Assembly: GCA_045863555.1 (NCBI GenBank)
Contig: BTUU01000028.1
Coordinates: 1-44,301, forward strand
Source: JACRLV01 sp045863555
Lineage (GTDB): Bacteria; Planctomycetota; Phycisphaerae; UBA1845; Fen-1342
Direction of reading: 5' to 3'
DNA: 44,301 nucleotides
Shown here: positions 32,545-40,671 of the stretch, one piece after another
How positions within the stretch are numbered: position 1 is the first letter of the stretch
Layout: every line of letters starts with the position of its first letter
Program-made: the position numbers and the translations under genes
Notes under the pieces: generated by a model
Database searches by the model: none
The model's input: the letters and a program-made list of their open reading frames with translations, nothing else
What the model was told of the DNA's origin: nothing

Positions 32545-32976
32545 ATGGCACGGTACATCATCTTGGCGTGCGCGGGCCTCTTCGCGCTCGCACTCGCGGG
32601 CGCGGCGGCCCCGGCAAAATCCGCCGCGCTGGATGAGCACGATCGAATTGACCAGGCGCGGAAGTGCGCACAGCTCGTCCAGCAGGGGCAGCTCGCCCTC
32701 AAGGACGCGATCACGCTCGCGGAACAGCACCTGAAAGGGACGGCGCTCGACGCAAAGGTCGAGATCAAGACCGCCGTCGAGAAGCCGCAGCAGCCGAACC
32801 CGCCCGAGAAGAAACCGGGCGGTCCGGCCGAACCCGCCGCGCAGCCGGCCGGTGATCGGCTCATGTACGAGGTGACCTGCGTTGCCGGCGACAAGATCCA
32901 CCTTGTCCGGATCGACGGCCTCGAAAAGAAGATCGTCGACTCGGCCGAGCAGCGGCCGCCCAAACGCAACGACTAG
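32545..32976 (+). CDS. Exported PepSY-like protein
   Basis: 143 residues with a signal peptide (cleavage near AKSAA) and GGGAG at good spacing before the ATG. The helix KCAQLVQQGQLALKDAITLAEQHLKGTALDAKVEI and the strand pair LMYEVTCVAGDKIHLVRIDGLEKKIVD are the two halves of a PepSY domain, but a proline-rich linker (EKPQQPNPPEKKPGGPAEPAA) is inserted between them. PepSY modules often modulate peptidases or bind partners outside the cell. It lies just after the candidate operators, so the two-component system next door may control it. Confidence 0.68.
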   Translation: MARYIILACAGLFALALAGAAAPAKSAALDEHDRIDQARKCAQLVQQGQLALKDAITLAEQHLKGTALDAKVEIKTAVEKPQQPNPPEKKPGGPAEPAAQPAGDRLMYEVTCVAGDKIHLVRIDGLEKKIVDSAEQRPPKRND

Positions 32977-33054
32977 GGCGAAGCAGGTGGAAGACGAGCC
33001 GCGCCCGCACGCGCGGGCGCGCGCTCGCGATTGAACCCGCATCGGAGTTCAGCG

Positions 33055-33462
33055 ATGACCACTGAGACGATGACGACCCGCGCCGCCGCGGAACTGGCGG
33101 AAGAGGTCCGGCGGCTCGAAGCCGAGCTTGCGAAAGAACGCCTGGGGATGTGCGTGTATGCCGTCGGCCCGACGGCCTGCGCCGCCCCGATGACCGAGCT
33201 GTCGTGCGCGCTGCTCAACGGAACCTGGATCGACGGGTCGGTCGGCTCCGCCGCCGAAACGGCGGCGACAGCCGACGCGCTCCTCAGCGCGCTCCAGCGC
33301 AAGCTCGATCACCAGGACTGCGCCCCGGTCGAGGCCGGTGTCTGCGTCTACGCGGCCGGCGGCAGAGTCTGCCGCGCGGAGACGTCGGCGCCCCAGTGCG
33401 ATCTGATCGCAGGCCAGTGGTTTCCCGTTCCGATCGAAGACCTCGAAACGAAGGAGAAATGA
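33055..33462 (+). CDS. Two-repeat cysteine protein, uncharacterised
   Basis: 135 residues from the ATG at 33055 (GGAG seven bases before). The N-terminus is a coiled coil (AAELAEEVRRLEAELAKERL). Two copies of a cysteine module follow: GMCVYAVGPTACAAP...SCALLNGTW, and GVCVYAAGGRVCRAE...QCDLIAGQW, so each has three cysteines and ends in G-x-W. There is no signal peptide, so it probably stays in the cytoplasm, where the cysteines could bind metal. The stop is followed one base later by the WG-repeat gene, so both are in one operon. The family is not known to me by name. Confidence 0.65.
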   Translation: MTTETMTTRAAAELAEEVRRLEAELAKERLGMCVYAVGPTACAAPMTELSCALLNGTWIDGSVGSAAETAATADALLSALQRKLDHQDCAPVEAGVCVYAAGGRVCRAETSAPQCDLIAGQWFPVPIEDLETKEK

Positions 33463-33463
33463 G

Positions 33464-34471
33464 ATGACTCGAACATCCATCAGCCTGGCAGTCTCCGTTT
33501 CGACGTTCCTCTGCGCTGCGGCGCTCGCCGGCGAGACGCTCCGCCCGATCGCCTCCGACGGCAAATGGGGCTTTATCGACGCGGCCGGCAAAGTCGTCGT
33601 CACGCCCGAGTACGCCGCCGCACGCGACTTCAGCGAGGGCCTCGCGGCCGTCGAGCGCGACGGAAAATGGGGCTACATCGACGCGAAAGGAACGCTCGTC
33701 ATCACGCCCCAGTACGCCGAGGCGGGAGAGTTCCACGACGGCCGCGCGATGGTCGCGATGAAGAAGGGCCTCGTCGGGCGCGAAGTGGGCTTCATCGACA
33801 AGGAAGGCAAGGTCATTGTCGGCTTTGAATACACAAGCGCCGGAAAATTCTCCGACGGGCTCGCCTGCGTCGAGCGCGACGGCAAGTGGGGCTACGTCGA
33901 TCCGTCGGGAAAGCGCGTCATCGAGCTTCAGTTCGATGACGCAGCGGATTTCTCCGACGGTCTCGCCCGCGTCAAGGCGGGTGGCGAGTGGGGCGGCAAG
34001 TACGGATATGTCGGCAAGGACGGCAAGTTCGTCATCAACCCGCGCTTCAAGAGCTGCGGTGATTTCGCTGCCGGCCTCGCCCCGGTCGAGGTCGACGGCA
34101 AGTGGGGCTACCTGAACCGCAAGGGTGAAATGGCCATCGAGCCGCAGTTCGCCGGCGCGGAGCCGTTCTGCAACGACCGCGCCTGTGTATGGGTTGGAAA
34201 CCGGATCGGCCGCACCGCGGGCTACATCGAGAAATCAGGCCGGATGGTTGTGAATCCGGGCTTTGAGGATGCCCGGCCCTTCCAGGGCGACCGGGCCGCC
34301 GTTCGCAAGGACGGCAAGTGGGGTTACATCAATGCCGGCGGCGAATTTGTGATCAAGCCGCGATTTGATAAGGCAGGCGACTTCCAGGACGGCCTCGCGT
34401 GGGTGCAGGTCGACGGGCAGCCCGCCTGGATCAACGAAAAGGGCGATAGTGTCTGGGGACCGTCAAAGTAA
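33464..34471 (+). CDS. Secreted WG-repeat protein
   Basis: 335 residues. A signal peptide (about 22 residues) is followed by eight or so WG repeats of about 35 residues, each with the pattern DGKWGYIDxxGKxVIxPxFxxAxxFxDGLAxV. WG-repeat proteins are beta-rich and found in many bacteria, usually outside the cell, with unknown ligands. AAGGAG overlaps the end of the preceding gene, so translation is probably coupled. A terminator-like hairpin follows the stop. Confidence 0.85.
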   Translation: MTRTSISLAVSVSTFLCAAALAGETLRPIASDGKWGFIDAAGKVVVTPEYAAARDFSEGLAAVERDGKWGYIDAKGTLVITPQYAEAGEFHDGRAMVAMKKGLVGREVGFIDKEGKVIVGFEYTSAGKFSDGLACVERDGKWGYVDPSGKRVIELQFDDAADFSDGLARVKAGGEWGGKYGYVGKDGKFVINPRFKSCGDFAAGLAPVEVDGKWGYLNRKGEMAIEPQFAGAEPFCNDRACVWVGNRIGRTAGYIEKSGRMVVNPGFEDARPFQGDRAAVRKDGKWGYINAGGEFVIKPRFDKAGDFQDGLAWVQVDGQPAWINEKGDSVWGPSK

Positions 34472-34489
34472 CGGCCCTGGATTCGCTCC

Positions 34490-34529
34490 GGGGGCGTCGT
34501 AGTGCCCAGCGCGGCGCTCCCGCTTTTTT
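34490..34529 (+). terminator. Terminator of the PepSY/Cys-repeat/WG operon
   Basis: GGGGGCGTCG (34490-34499) pairs with CGGCGCTCCC (34512-34521), ten pairs with two wobbles and a 12-base loop, followed by GC and TTTTTT (34524-34529). A second hairpin CCCACGC/GCGTGGG lies at 34551-34574. Confidence 0.6.
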
Positions 34530-34679
34530 GATCTCCTCCTCCACCCCCGGCCCACGCGCAGCGCAGTGCGTGGGCGGAGACTGCGGATGGCGAGCGCGGC
34601 GCCACGCGGACGGTCGTCGCGTCTCGCATCCGCAGCGTATCGAGTCTGAGGAACACCGACCCGACGCCAGGAACAACCC

Positions 34680-35291
34680 ATGAATGGCAGTCAATTCAGC
34701 CCGATATTCGAAACGACAGTCGGTAAGCTGGAGTCAGCCCTCGCCGCCGCCGGACCGTCGCCCGCCCAGCAGTCGCGCGCCATTCGCGATGTGCTGATCG
34801 ACGCCCTCAGCGACCCGCCGTACGCGACCGGCCACCTCGTCATGCGCGTATCCGAGAGCATCGCGGCCACTGTGCGAGTCGTTCGTTCGCTCGGCGGCAC
34901 GGTGCGAGACGCCGTGCGCGGAGCGATGCACGGTGTGCTTCACGGCACGGCCGATGAACACGTGTGGACGACGGAGGTGATCGAGCAGGTCTCCGCGTCG
35001 CTCGTCGGTCACGCAATCGTGTCGCGCGAGGATGTTCTCGACGTGACCCGCGCAATCATCGAAGCGGCTCGCGCGGCCGCGGAGGACCTCGCCCTGAGCT
35101 ACGATGAGGCGGGGCTGGCCGCGGCGCGCGGGGTGCATCGCGGTGTGAGGGAGGCCCATCCCGACCTGTGCGAGCGGGTGGACGCAGAACTCCGCCGGCA
35201 GGTTTCAGATGTGGGCCGCCACCTCGTCACGGTCCTTGCGGCGAACGGCGGAAACGGGACGAACCACGGAGTCCACGGTCGCGTCCACTGA
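34680..35291 (+). CDS. Uncharacterised helical protein
   Basis: 203 residues. The protein is mostly helix, without signal peptide or membrane segment; the middle has a short Gly/His-rich turn (GAMHGVLHGTADEH) and the C-terminus is Gly/Asn/His-rich (AANGGNGTNHGVHGRVH). AGGA lies before the ATG at 34680. I recognise no family. Codon use is ordinary for the region, with G/C-ending codons throughout, which supports it as a real gene. Confidence 0.55.
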   Translation: MNGSQFSPIFETTVGKLESALAAAGPSPAQQSRAIRDVLIDALSDPPYATGHLVMRVSESIAATVRVVRSLGGTVRDAVRGAMHGVLHGTADEHVWTTEVIEQVSASLVGHAIVSREDVLDVTRAIIEAARAAAEDLALSYDEAGLAAARGVHRGVREAHPDLCERVDAELRRQVSDVGRHLVTVLAANGGNGTNHGVHGRVH

Positions 35292-35406
35292 GGGGGCCAA
35301 GTGGATTGACGGCCGGTTCGGGGGGCGGCGTCGCAGAATCGCGGCGCCGTCCTCGCCTTTGATGCGCTGGCCGCGCTGCTGCCAGTCCGATTGGGCCGGC
35401 GGCGCA

Positions 35407-36669
35407 CTACTCCGGAATGGGCCAGAAAACGTAGTCGCCGTCCGCGGGCTTCGGCGGATCTCCACGCGGCTCACCGAACCGCGCATGGTGAGTCCCACCG
35501 TCATCATCCCTGTCGATACCTGCGGAGTAGAGCGTGAAGCCGCCATCCGTCCGCCGATACAGAAAAGGCTTGCCGGTATAGGGATCGATCGCGAATTCAT
35601 CGCCTGAGAGAAACTCCAGGGACTCCGGAAACCGCCGCTCCGGCCCCGCGTGCTCGAAGATCGCACAGAGTGTCCGCGTGCCACGCTGAATCACCTGGGC
35701 CCGCGCGTTGAGCTCCAGCGACCGGCCCAGGCTCGGGACGAGAATCTGCGCGAGCAGGCGCGACGGGTTGTAGAACGGCACGCTTTCGTTCGCGAGTTCA
35801 TCGAGACGAACGTGCAGCGGGTGCGCGCGGTCGAGACGCGTCGCCAGCGGTTGATCGGCAAGCTGCTCCAGCGGTTCAAACGCCCGGTCGACTTCGCCGA
35901 AGATGCGGGATTGCGGCATGAACATCTGCTTCCAGCTCCACCCCGCGGCGGCAAACTGCGCTTGCATGCCCCAGCACAGAATCGCCTTGTCGCTCTCGCA
36001 CGCGTACTTGTAGGCGGGCAGCGGGCGCCCCAAGCCCGTCAGCCGCCGCGCGTACTCGACCCCCGCGCCCGGGTTAGAGTCGTTGATGCCATAGAACCGC
36101 GGAACCTCGCTGAACGCCAGCGCGGCACAGGCGACGCCGACGAGATTTGAAATGATGGTCGGCTGTTCCATCGCGTGCCGGGCGACGCCGTCGGCGAGCA
36201 GAATCGACTCGGCGCACCGCTCGGCATCGCCGCGAAGCGCCGCAAGCCGCGCCCGGTGCACCAGGAACTTTGTCAGCGTTCGGAAATTCGACAGCGATAC
36301 GCTCCACCCGGCCGTCCCCTGGTCCCAGACCATCTCAATGCGGCAGGCGCTGCACGCCACCCCCTGGCGAATCTGCTCGACCGCGTCCTCGCGTCCATCC
36401 ACCCAGGCCGCGATGTCGTCAAGTTCGACAATCCGCGGTTCGTAGTCGCCATCCCAGTCTTCCGGCGCATCAACTGCTAGTAGGTCGATCGCGGCGAGGT
36501 AATGCCGATCCGCATTTGCGGGCAGGGCCGCCCGCTCCCGGTTCCACTTTGCGATCGGGTCTTCACTCGGCCCGGGAGCGCTCGGTCCTACGCGCGTCAC
36601 GACGAGAACGCCCCCGAAGAGCAGTGCGATTCCCGCCAGAACGATGCAGAAAATCAGGCTCTTTCTCAT
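35407..36669 (-). CDS. Membrane-anchored planctomycete-type protein of unknown function
   Basis: 420 residues from the ATG at 36669 (GGGAGG upstream). One N-terminal helix (RKSLIFCIVLAGIALLFGGVLVV) acts as anchor or uncleaved signal. A largely helical body follows and the chain ends in DPYTGKPFLYRRTDGGFTLYSAGIDRDDDGG. This last motif is common at the end of planctomycete proteins and resembles the C-terminus of pseudopilins (DPFTGKPLRYR..), which often bind calcium. There are two cysteines spaced as CSAC at about residue 107. Role unknown. Confidence 0.68.
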   Translation of the reverse strand: MRKSLIFCIVLAGIALLFGGVLVVTRVGPSAPGPSEDPIAKWNRERAALPANADRHYLAAIDLLAVDAPEDWDGDYEPRIVELDDIAAWVDGREDAVEQIRQGVACSACRIEMVWDQGTAGWSVSLSNFRTLTKFLVHRARLAALRGDAERCAESILLADGVARHAMEQPTIISNLVGVACAALAFSEVPRFYGINDSNPGAGVEYARRLTGLGRPLPAYKYACESDKAILCWGMQAQFAAAGWSWKQMFMPQSRIFGEVDRAFEPLEQLADQPLATRLDRAHPLHVRLDELANESVPFYNPSRLLAQILVPSLGRSLELNARAQVIQRGTRTLCAIFEHAGPERRFPESLEFLSGDEFAIDPYTGKPFLYRRTDGGFTLYSAGIDRDDDGGTHHARFGEPRGDPPKPADGDYVFWPIPE

Positions 36670-36840
36670 GTCTGACGACCTCCCCGGTGGTCCGTCGAAC
36701 AAGCGGCTCGAACATCCGCTACCACGCCCGGCAGGATATCACGCCGGGCGGGTCCTTCGGGTTACAAATCCCGGAGCCGATTGGAATCGAATTCCGTATC
36801 ACCTGGCCCGCCGTAGTCGCCGCCGGGTAAGATTTCGCGG

Positions 36841-37545
36841 ATGAGCAAGTCACCCGACAGCCGCGATCCGCGCGTCGACGCCTACATCACCAAATCAGCC
36901 GAGTTCGCCCGGCCGATTCTCACGCACCTCCGCGAAATCGTGCACGAAGGCTGCCCCGGCGTCGTCGAAAACGTCAAATGGGGCATGCCCAGCTTCGAGT
37001 ACAAGGGCATCCTCTGCGGGATGGCCGCGTTCAAGAATCACTGCACATTTGGATTTTGGAAACACACCCTCGTCGTCGGCGAGGAAGAAAAACCGGCCGC
37101 CCGCGGCGGCCGATCTAGGGCGGCGGCCGGTGCGGCGGCCACGGCAAAGCAGAAAAAGGGACAATCGGCCGCAAAGACTGCCAAATCCGACGAGGCGATG
37201 GGAGATTTCGGCCGCATCACAAAGGTCTCAGATCTTCCCTCCCGGCAGCAGATTCTCCAGTGGGTGCGCAAGGCGGCCGCGCTCAACGACGCGGGCATCA
37301 AGGTCGAGCGGCCCAAGCGCGCCCCGGCAAGGCCGCTGCCCGTCCCGCCTGATCTCGCGGCCGGATTGAAGAAGAACAAGGCCGCCGCCGCGCATTTCGA
37401 GGCGTTCAGCCCGTCGAAACGCAAGGACTATATCGAGTGGATCACCGAGGCCAAAACCGCGGAGACTCGGAACCGTCGCCTGACCACCGCGCTGGAGTGG
37501 ATCGCCGAGGGCAAGTCGCGGAACTGGAAATACGAGCGCTGCTGA
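36841..37545 (+). CDS. DUF1801/YdeI-like protein
   Basis: 234 residues. The N-terminal DUF1801 fold is visible (VDAYITKSAEFARPILTHLREIVHEGCPGVVENVKWGMPSFEYKG). The C-terminal part (VPPDLAAGLKKNKAAAAHFEAFSPSKRKDYIEWITEAKTAETRNRRL) is the 'YdeI or OmpD-associated' module, which has been linked to protection from bacteriocins. An Ala/Lys-rich linker of about 45 residues (AARGGRSRAAAGAAATAKQKKG) is inserted between two strands. It is cytoplasmic. No clear ribosome-binding site precedes the ATG, and it is divergent from the preceding gene. Confidence 0.8.
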   Translation: MSKSPDSRDPRVDAYITKSAEFARPILTHLREIVHEGCPGVVENVKWGMPSFEYKGILCGMAAFKNHCTFGFWKHTLVVGEEEKPAARGGRSRAAAGAAATAKQKKGQSAAKTAKSDEAMGDFGRITKVSDLPSRQQILQWVRKAAALNDAGIKVERPKRAPARPLPVPPDLAAGLKKNKAAAAHFEAFSPSKRKDYIEWITEAKTAETRNRRLTTALEWIAEGKSRNWKYERC

Positions 37546-37554
37546 ACCGGTCGG

Positions 37555-37770
37555 CTAAGCCGCCGCCTCGATCATATCGACGGCGGCGATCTGGTTGATG
37601 CGGATGAATGAAAACCGGTCGGTTCGCGGATAGCAGTAGAAAATCTGGCTCTCGCCAATTGCGATCAGGTGTGGATCAGTGATTTCATATCGATCTCCGC
37701 TCGTCAGCACGATGCGGAACGGGTGAAATGGCTCTCGCTCCAGCAGATCACGAATCGTCTCAAGCATCAT
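37555..37770 (-). CDS. Small conserved planctomycete-type protein
   Basis: 71 residues, beta-rich: FHPFRIVLTSGDRYEITDPHLIAIGESQIFYCYPRTDRFSFIRINQIAAVD. Short proteins with this FxPFRIxLxSGxxYEI...IxxIAAVE pattern are frequent in planctomycetes, in several copies per genome, but no role is known. Two adjacent ATGs could start it, neither with a ribosome-binding site. A good -10 element TACAAT (37774-37779, minus strand) lies so close that the message may begin at the start codon (leaderless). Confidence 0.7.
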   Translation of the reverse strand: MMLETIRDLLEREPFHPFRIVLTSGDRYEITDPHLIAIGESQIFYCYPRTDRFSFIRINQIAAVDMIEAAA

Positions 37771-37823
37771 CGAATTGTATGTGATTCGCCCACGGGTATC
37801 GAGCAGTCCCTGGGCGACTCCGC

Positions 37824-39899
37824 TCAGAACTTCCGCTTCTTCGGCCGCCGATTCTGGCCCTTGGGTTTCCAGTTCTCGTCACGCCCCTTCGCCGCGAGCG
37901 CCGGCCGGGCTTCGGACGCTGCCACCTTGTCGCCGCCGGCCTGCTTGAGCTTTGAGATGTGATCTCGCAGCGACGCCGCTTTTTCGAAATCCAGCTCCTC
38001 GGCCGCCTGAAGCATCTCCTTCTCGAGGTCCACGAGCAGCTCGTCGCGGTCGTAGTCCTCCTCGTCCGCGTGCACCGCCTCGCGCACCCGCCGCATCGCC
38101 GCGACTTCCGTGAGCAGCCCCTGCCGCACCGACTTGCGGATCGTGTCTGGCGTGATGCCGTGCTCTTCGTTGAAGCGAATCTGGATTTCACGCCGCCGCG
38201 TCGTCTCGTCGATCGCCTGTTTCATCGAATCGGTCACGCGGTCCGCGTACAGGTAGACCGTTGCGTTCACGTTCCGCGCGCAGCGGCCGATCATCTGGAT
38301 CAGCGACGTCGCGCTGCGCAGGAATCCCTCCTTGTCTGCGTCGAGGATCGCGACCATCGACACCTCGGGCAGGTCGAGCCCCTCACGCAGCAGGTTCACG
38401 CCCACGAGCACGTCGAAATTGCCGATCCGCAGCTCGCGCAGGATCTCGACCCGTTCCAGCGTGTCGATCTCGCTGTGCAGGTAGCGGCAGCGCAGCCCCG
38501 CCTGCTGCATGTACGTTGAAAGATCTTCGGCCAGTCGCTTCGTCAGCGTCGTCACCAGCGCCCGCTCGCCCTTCTGCACCCGCGCCTGCACCTCGTTGAT
38601 CAGATCGGGCACCTGGCCGCGGGCCGGCCGGACCTCGATCGCCGGATCGACCAGTCCGGTCGGACGAATGACCTGCTCGACCACCTCGCCGCCGCACTTT
38701 TCCAGTTCGTACGGCCCCGGTGTGGCGCTGACGAACAGCACGTCGTGCCACATCGCCTCAAATTCCTCGAACCGCATCGGCCGGTTGTCAAGGCAGCTCG
38801 GCAGGCGGAATCCGTGCTCGACCAGCACCGTCTTGCGCGAGCGGTCGCCGCCGTACATCGCGCCGATCTGCGGAATCGAGACATGCGATTCGTCGATGAT
38901 CAGCAGAAAATCCTTCGGGAAGTAGTCGACCAGCGTGTAGGGCTTCGCGCCGGGCTGCGTCTTGTTCAGGTGCCGCGTGTAATTCTCGATGCCGCTGCAA
39001 TACCCGACTTCGAGCAGCATCTCGATGTCGTATTTCGTCCGCGCCAGCAGCCGCTGCGCCTCCAGCAGCTTGCCCTGGTGCCGGAGCTGCATCACCCGCT
39101 CGTCCAGTTCCTCGCGGATCGACGCCACCGCCTGCTGGAGGTTGTCCTCCGGCATGACGTAGTGCACCGCGGGGTAGATGAAGACCGAGTCGCGGCTCTG
39201 GAGCGTCGCGCCGGTGAGCGGATGCACATAGGCGAGCCGCTCCACCGTGTCCCCGAAGAACTCGATGCGGATCGCGTACTCTTCGTGCGCGGGGTGCAGC
39301 TCGACCACGTCGCCACGGACGCGGAACGCCCCGCGCGTCAGTTCCGTGTGATTCCGCTCGTACTGAAGCCGCACGAATTTTTTCAGCAGCTCGTCGCGGT
39401 CCATCTCCTCGCCGACGCGCACCGCAACCACGCTCGACTTGTACTCATCCGGCGAGCCAAGGCCGAAGATGCACGACACGCTCGCCACGACCACGACGTC
39501 GTTCCGCGAAACGACCGAACTCGTCGCCGCCAGCCGCAGCCGATCGAGGTCGTCGTTGCGCGACGAGTCCTTCTCGATGTAGATGTCTCGCTGCGGGATG
39601 TACGCCTCGGGCTGGTAGTAGTCGTAGTAGCTGACGAAGAACTCGACCGCGTTGTTCGGCAGGATCTCGCGGAATTCCTCGTACAGCTGGGCCGCCAGCG
39701 TCTTGTTGTGGCTGAGGATCAGCGTCGGCTTGTTCATCCGGGCGATCACGTGGGCCATCGTGAACGTCTTGCCCGACCCCGTGACGCCCATGAGCGTTTG
39801 CCGTCGCTGTCCGGCCCGAAAGCCCGCCTCCAGCTTGTCAATCGCCGCCGGCTGGTCGCCGCGCGGCTGGTAGGGGCTGACGATCTGAAACTGGCCCAT
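37824..39899 (-). CDS. uvrB: Excinuclease ABC subunit B
   Basis: 691 residues from MGQFQIVSPYQPRGDQP at 39899, with GGAG five bases before. All landmarks are present: Walker A GVTGSGKT (38-45), the beta-hairpin YYDYYQPEAYIPQRDIYIEKD that grips damaged DNA, DESH in LLIIDESHVSIPQ, the helicase motifs VGVNLLREGLDLPEV and QMIGRCARN, and the C-terminal UVR domain (EKEMLQAAEELDFEKAASLRDHISKLK). It ends in a basic tail (KGQNRRPKKRKF). UvrB loads onto damage with UvrA and recruits UvrC. It stands alone here. Confidence 0.97.
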   Translation of the reverse strand: MGQFQIVSPYQPRGDQPAAIDKLEAGFRAGQRRQTLMGVTGSGKTFTMAHVIARMNKPTLILSHNKTLAAQLYEEFREILPNNAVEFFVSYYDYYQPEAYIPQRDIYIEKDSSRNDDLDRLRLAATSSVVSRNDVVVVASVSCIFGLGSPDEYKSSVVAVRVGEEMDRDELLKKFVRLQYERNHTELTRGAFRVRGDVVELHPAHEEYAIRIEFFGDTVERLAYVHPLTGATLQSRDSVFIYPAVHYVMPEDNLQQAVASIREELDERVMQLRHQGKLLEAQRLLARTKYDIEMLLEVGYCSGIENYTRHLNKTQPGAKPYTLVDYFPKDFLLIIDESHVSIPQIGAMYGGDRSRKTVLVEHGFRLPSCLDNRPMRFEEFEAMWHDVLFVSATPGPYELEKCGGEVVEQVIRPTGLVDPAIEVRPARGQVPDLINEVQARVQKGERALVTTLTKRLAEDLSTYMQQAGLRCRYLHSEIDTLERVEILRELRIGNFDVLVGVNLLREGLDLPEVSMVAILDADKEGFLRSATSLIQMIGRCARNVNATVYLYADRVTDSMKQAIDETTRRREIQIRFNEEHGITPDTIRKSVRQGLLTEVAAMRRVREAVHADEEDYDRDELLVDLEKEMLQAAEELDFEKAASLRDHISKLKQAGGDKVAASEARPALAAKGRDENWKPKGQNRRPKKRKF

Positions 39900-40083
39900 G
39901 CTCGCTCCGCGGACACCGCTCGCGTCCGCGATCAATCATAGCCGCCCCATCCGCCAGGGGGGCGGCGGCGCGGGAACGCGAAAACACGAAAACGTGAACA
40001 GCGGCGGGGGGGGTGGCGCCGGTTTTCGCGGCACCATGCACGGCGCCGGGCCGACCAGGAGCACGAGTCCGTCCAACCTTCGA

Positions 40084-40138
40084 TCAAAAAACGAGAAAAC
40101 GCGATCCACGCCGCCCAACGCGACGTTTTCACGTTTTC
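40084..40138 (-). terminator. Possible terminator of rpmH, in short repeats
   Basis: On the minus strand GAAAACGTCGCG near 40125-40136 can pair with CGCGTTTTC near 40095-40103, followed by CGTTTTTTG (the A run at 40086-40091 on the plus strand). The element belongs to a set of GAAAACGTG-type repeats that recur at 39978-39999. The rest of 39900-40159 is empty. Confidence 0.4.
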
Positions 40139-40159
40139 ACAGGATCGTGTTGAGTCGGT

Positions 40160-40300
40160 CTAGAAGCCTTCGCGGACGTTCAGCCGGCGGCCCAGGCGGC
40201 GCTTCCGGTTGAGCGTCTTGCGGCCATTGGCGGTCCGCATGCGGGCGCGGAAACCGTGCTTCCGCCGACGCTTGACCTTGCTGATTCGCTTGTACGTCAT
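40160..40300 (-). CDS. rpmH: 50S ribosomal protein bL34
   Basis: 46 residues, too short for most gene finders: MTYKRISKVKRRRKHGFRAR, then MRTANGRKTLNRKRRLGRRL, ending NVREGF. The KHGFRxRMxTxxGRxxLxxRRxxGRxxL pattern is diagnostic of bL34. GGAGG lies seven bases before the ATG. bL34 is a small basic protein of the large subunit. In most bacteria rnpA follows directly; here the 260 bases up to uvrB contain no such frame, so the usual rpmH-rnpA pair is broken. Confidence 0.95.
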   Translation of the reverse strand: MTYKRISKVKRRRKHGFRARMRTANGRKTLNRKRRLGRRLNVREGF

Positions 40301-40604
40301 GATGACACCTCCCAGTTTCCAGGCGCCGCGCAAAACACATCCCGCGGCGCGGTTCGGGGGGCGTCCGCCCCGACCGACGCGAACCGGGAAGTCTCGCCGA
40401 ACCCGCTCCCGAAGTCAAGCCGGCCGTCAGCTCGCCGGCACGCACAAGCGCCGATCGCGGCCGTCGATCCGCGTATCATCGCGAGCCCGGTTCGGGCCGG
40501 ATCACCGAGCCAGAATCGCGAGCGACGATTCAGACGCGGCCCAGGCTTCGGAGTCGCCCGATTCGCAATTTCTCAATTCAATTCGACTCTGCTTCGCCGT
40601 CCGC

Positions 40605-40633
40605 TTGAACAACTCCACGGGCGAATCTACACT
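40605..40633 (+). promoter_or_regulatory. Probable promoter of the GspE-like/CvpA-like pair
   Basis: TTGAAC (40605-40610), 17-base spacer, TACACT (40628-40633), then AGGAG before the ATG at 40672. The remaining part of the 40301-40671 gap, which is shared with the divergent rpmH gene, shows no other clear signal. Confidence 0.5.
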
Positions 40634-40671
40634 GCGAAATCCGGACTGCGCGGTCCGGCGTAGGAGCCATC

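Noticed and set aside
38745..39941. 398-residue plus-strand frame opposite uvrB
   Set aside because: Antisense to a fully conserved uvrB; composition is that of a shadow.
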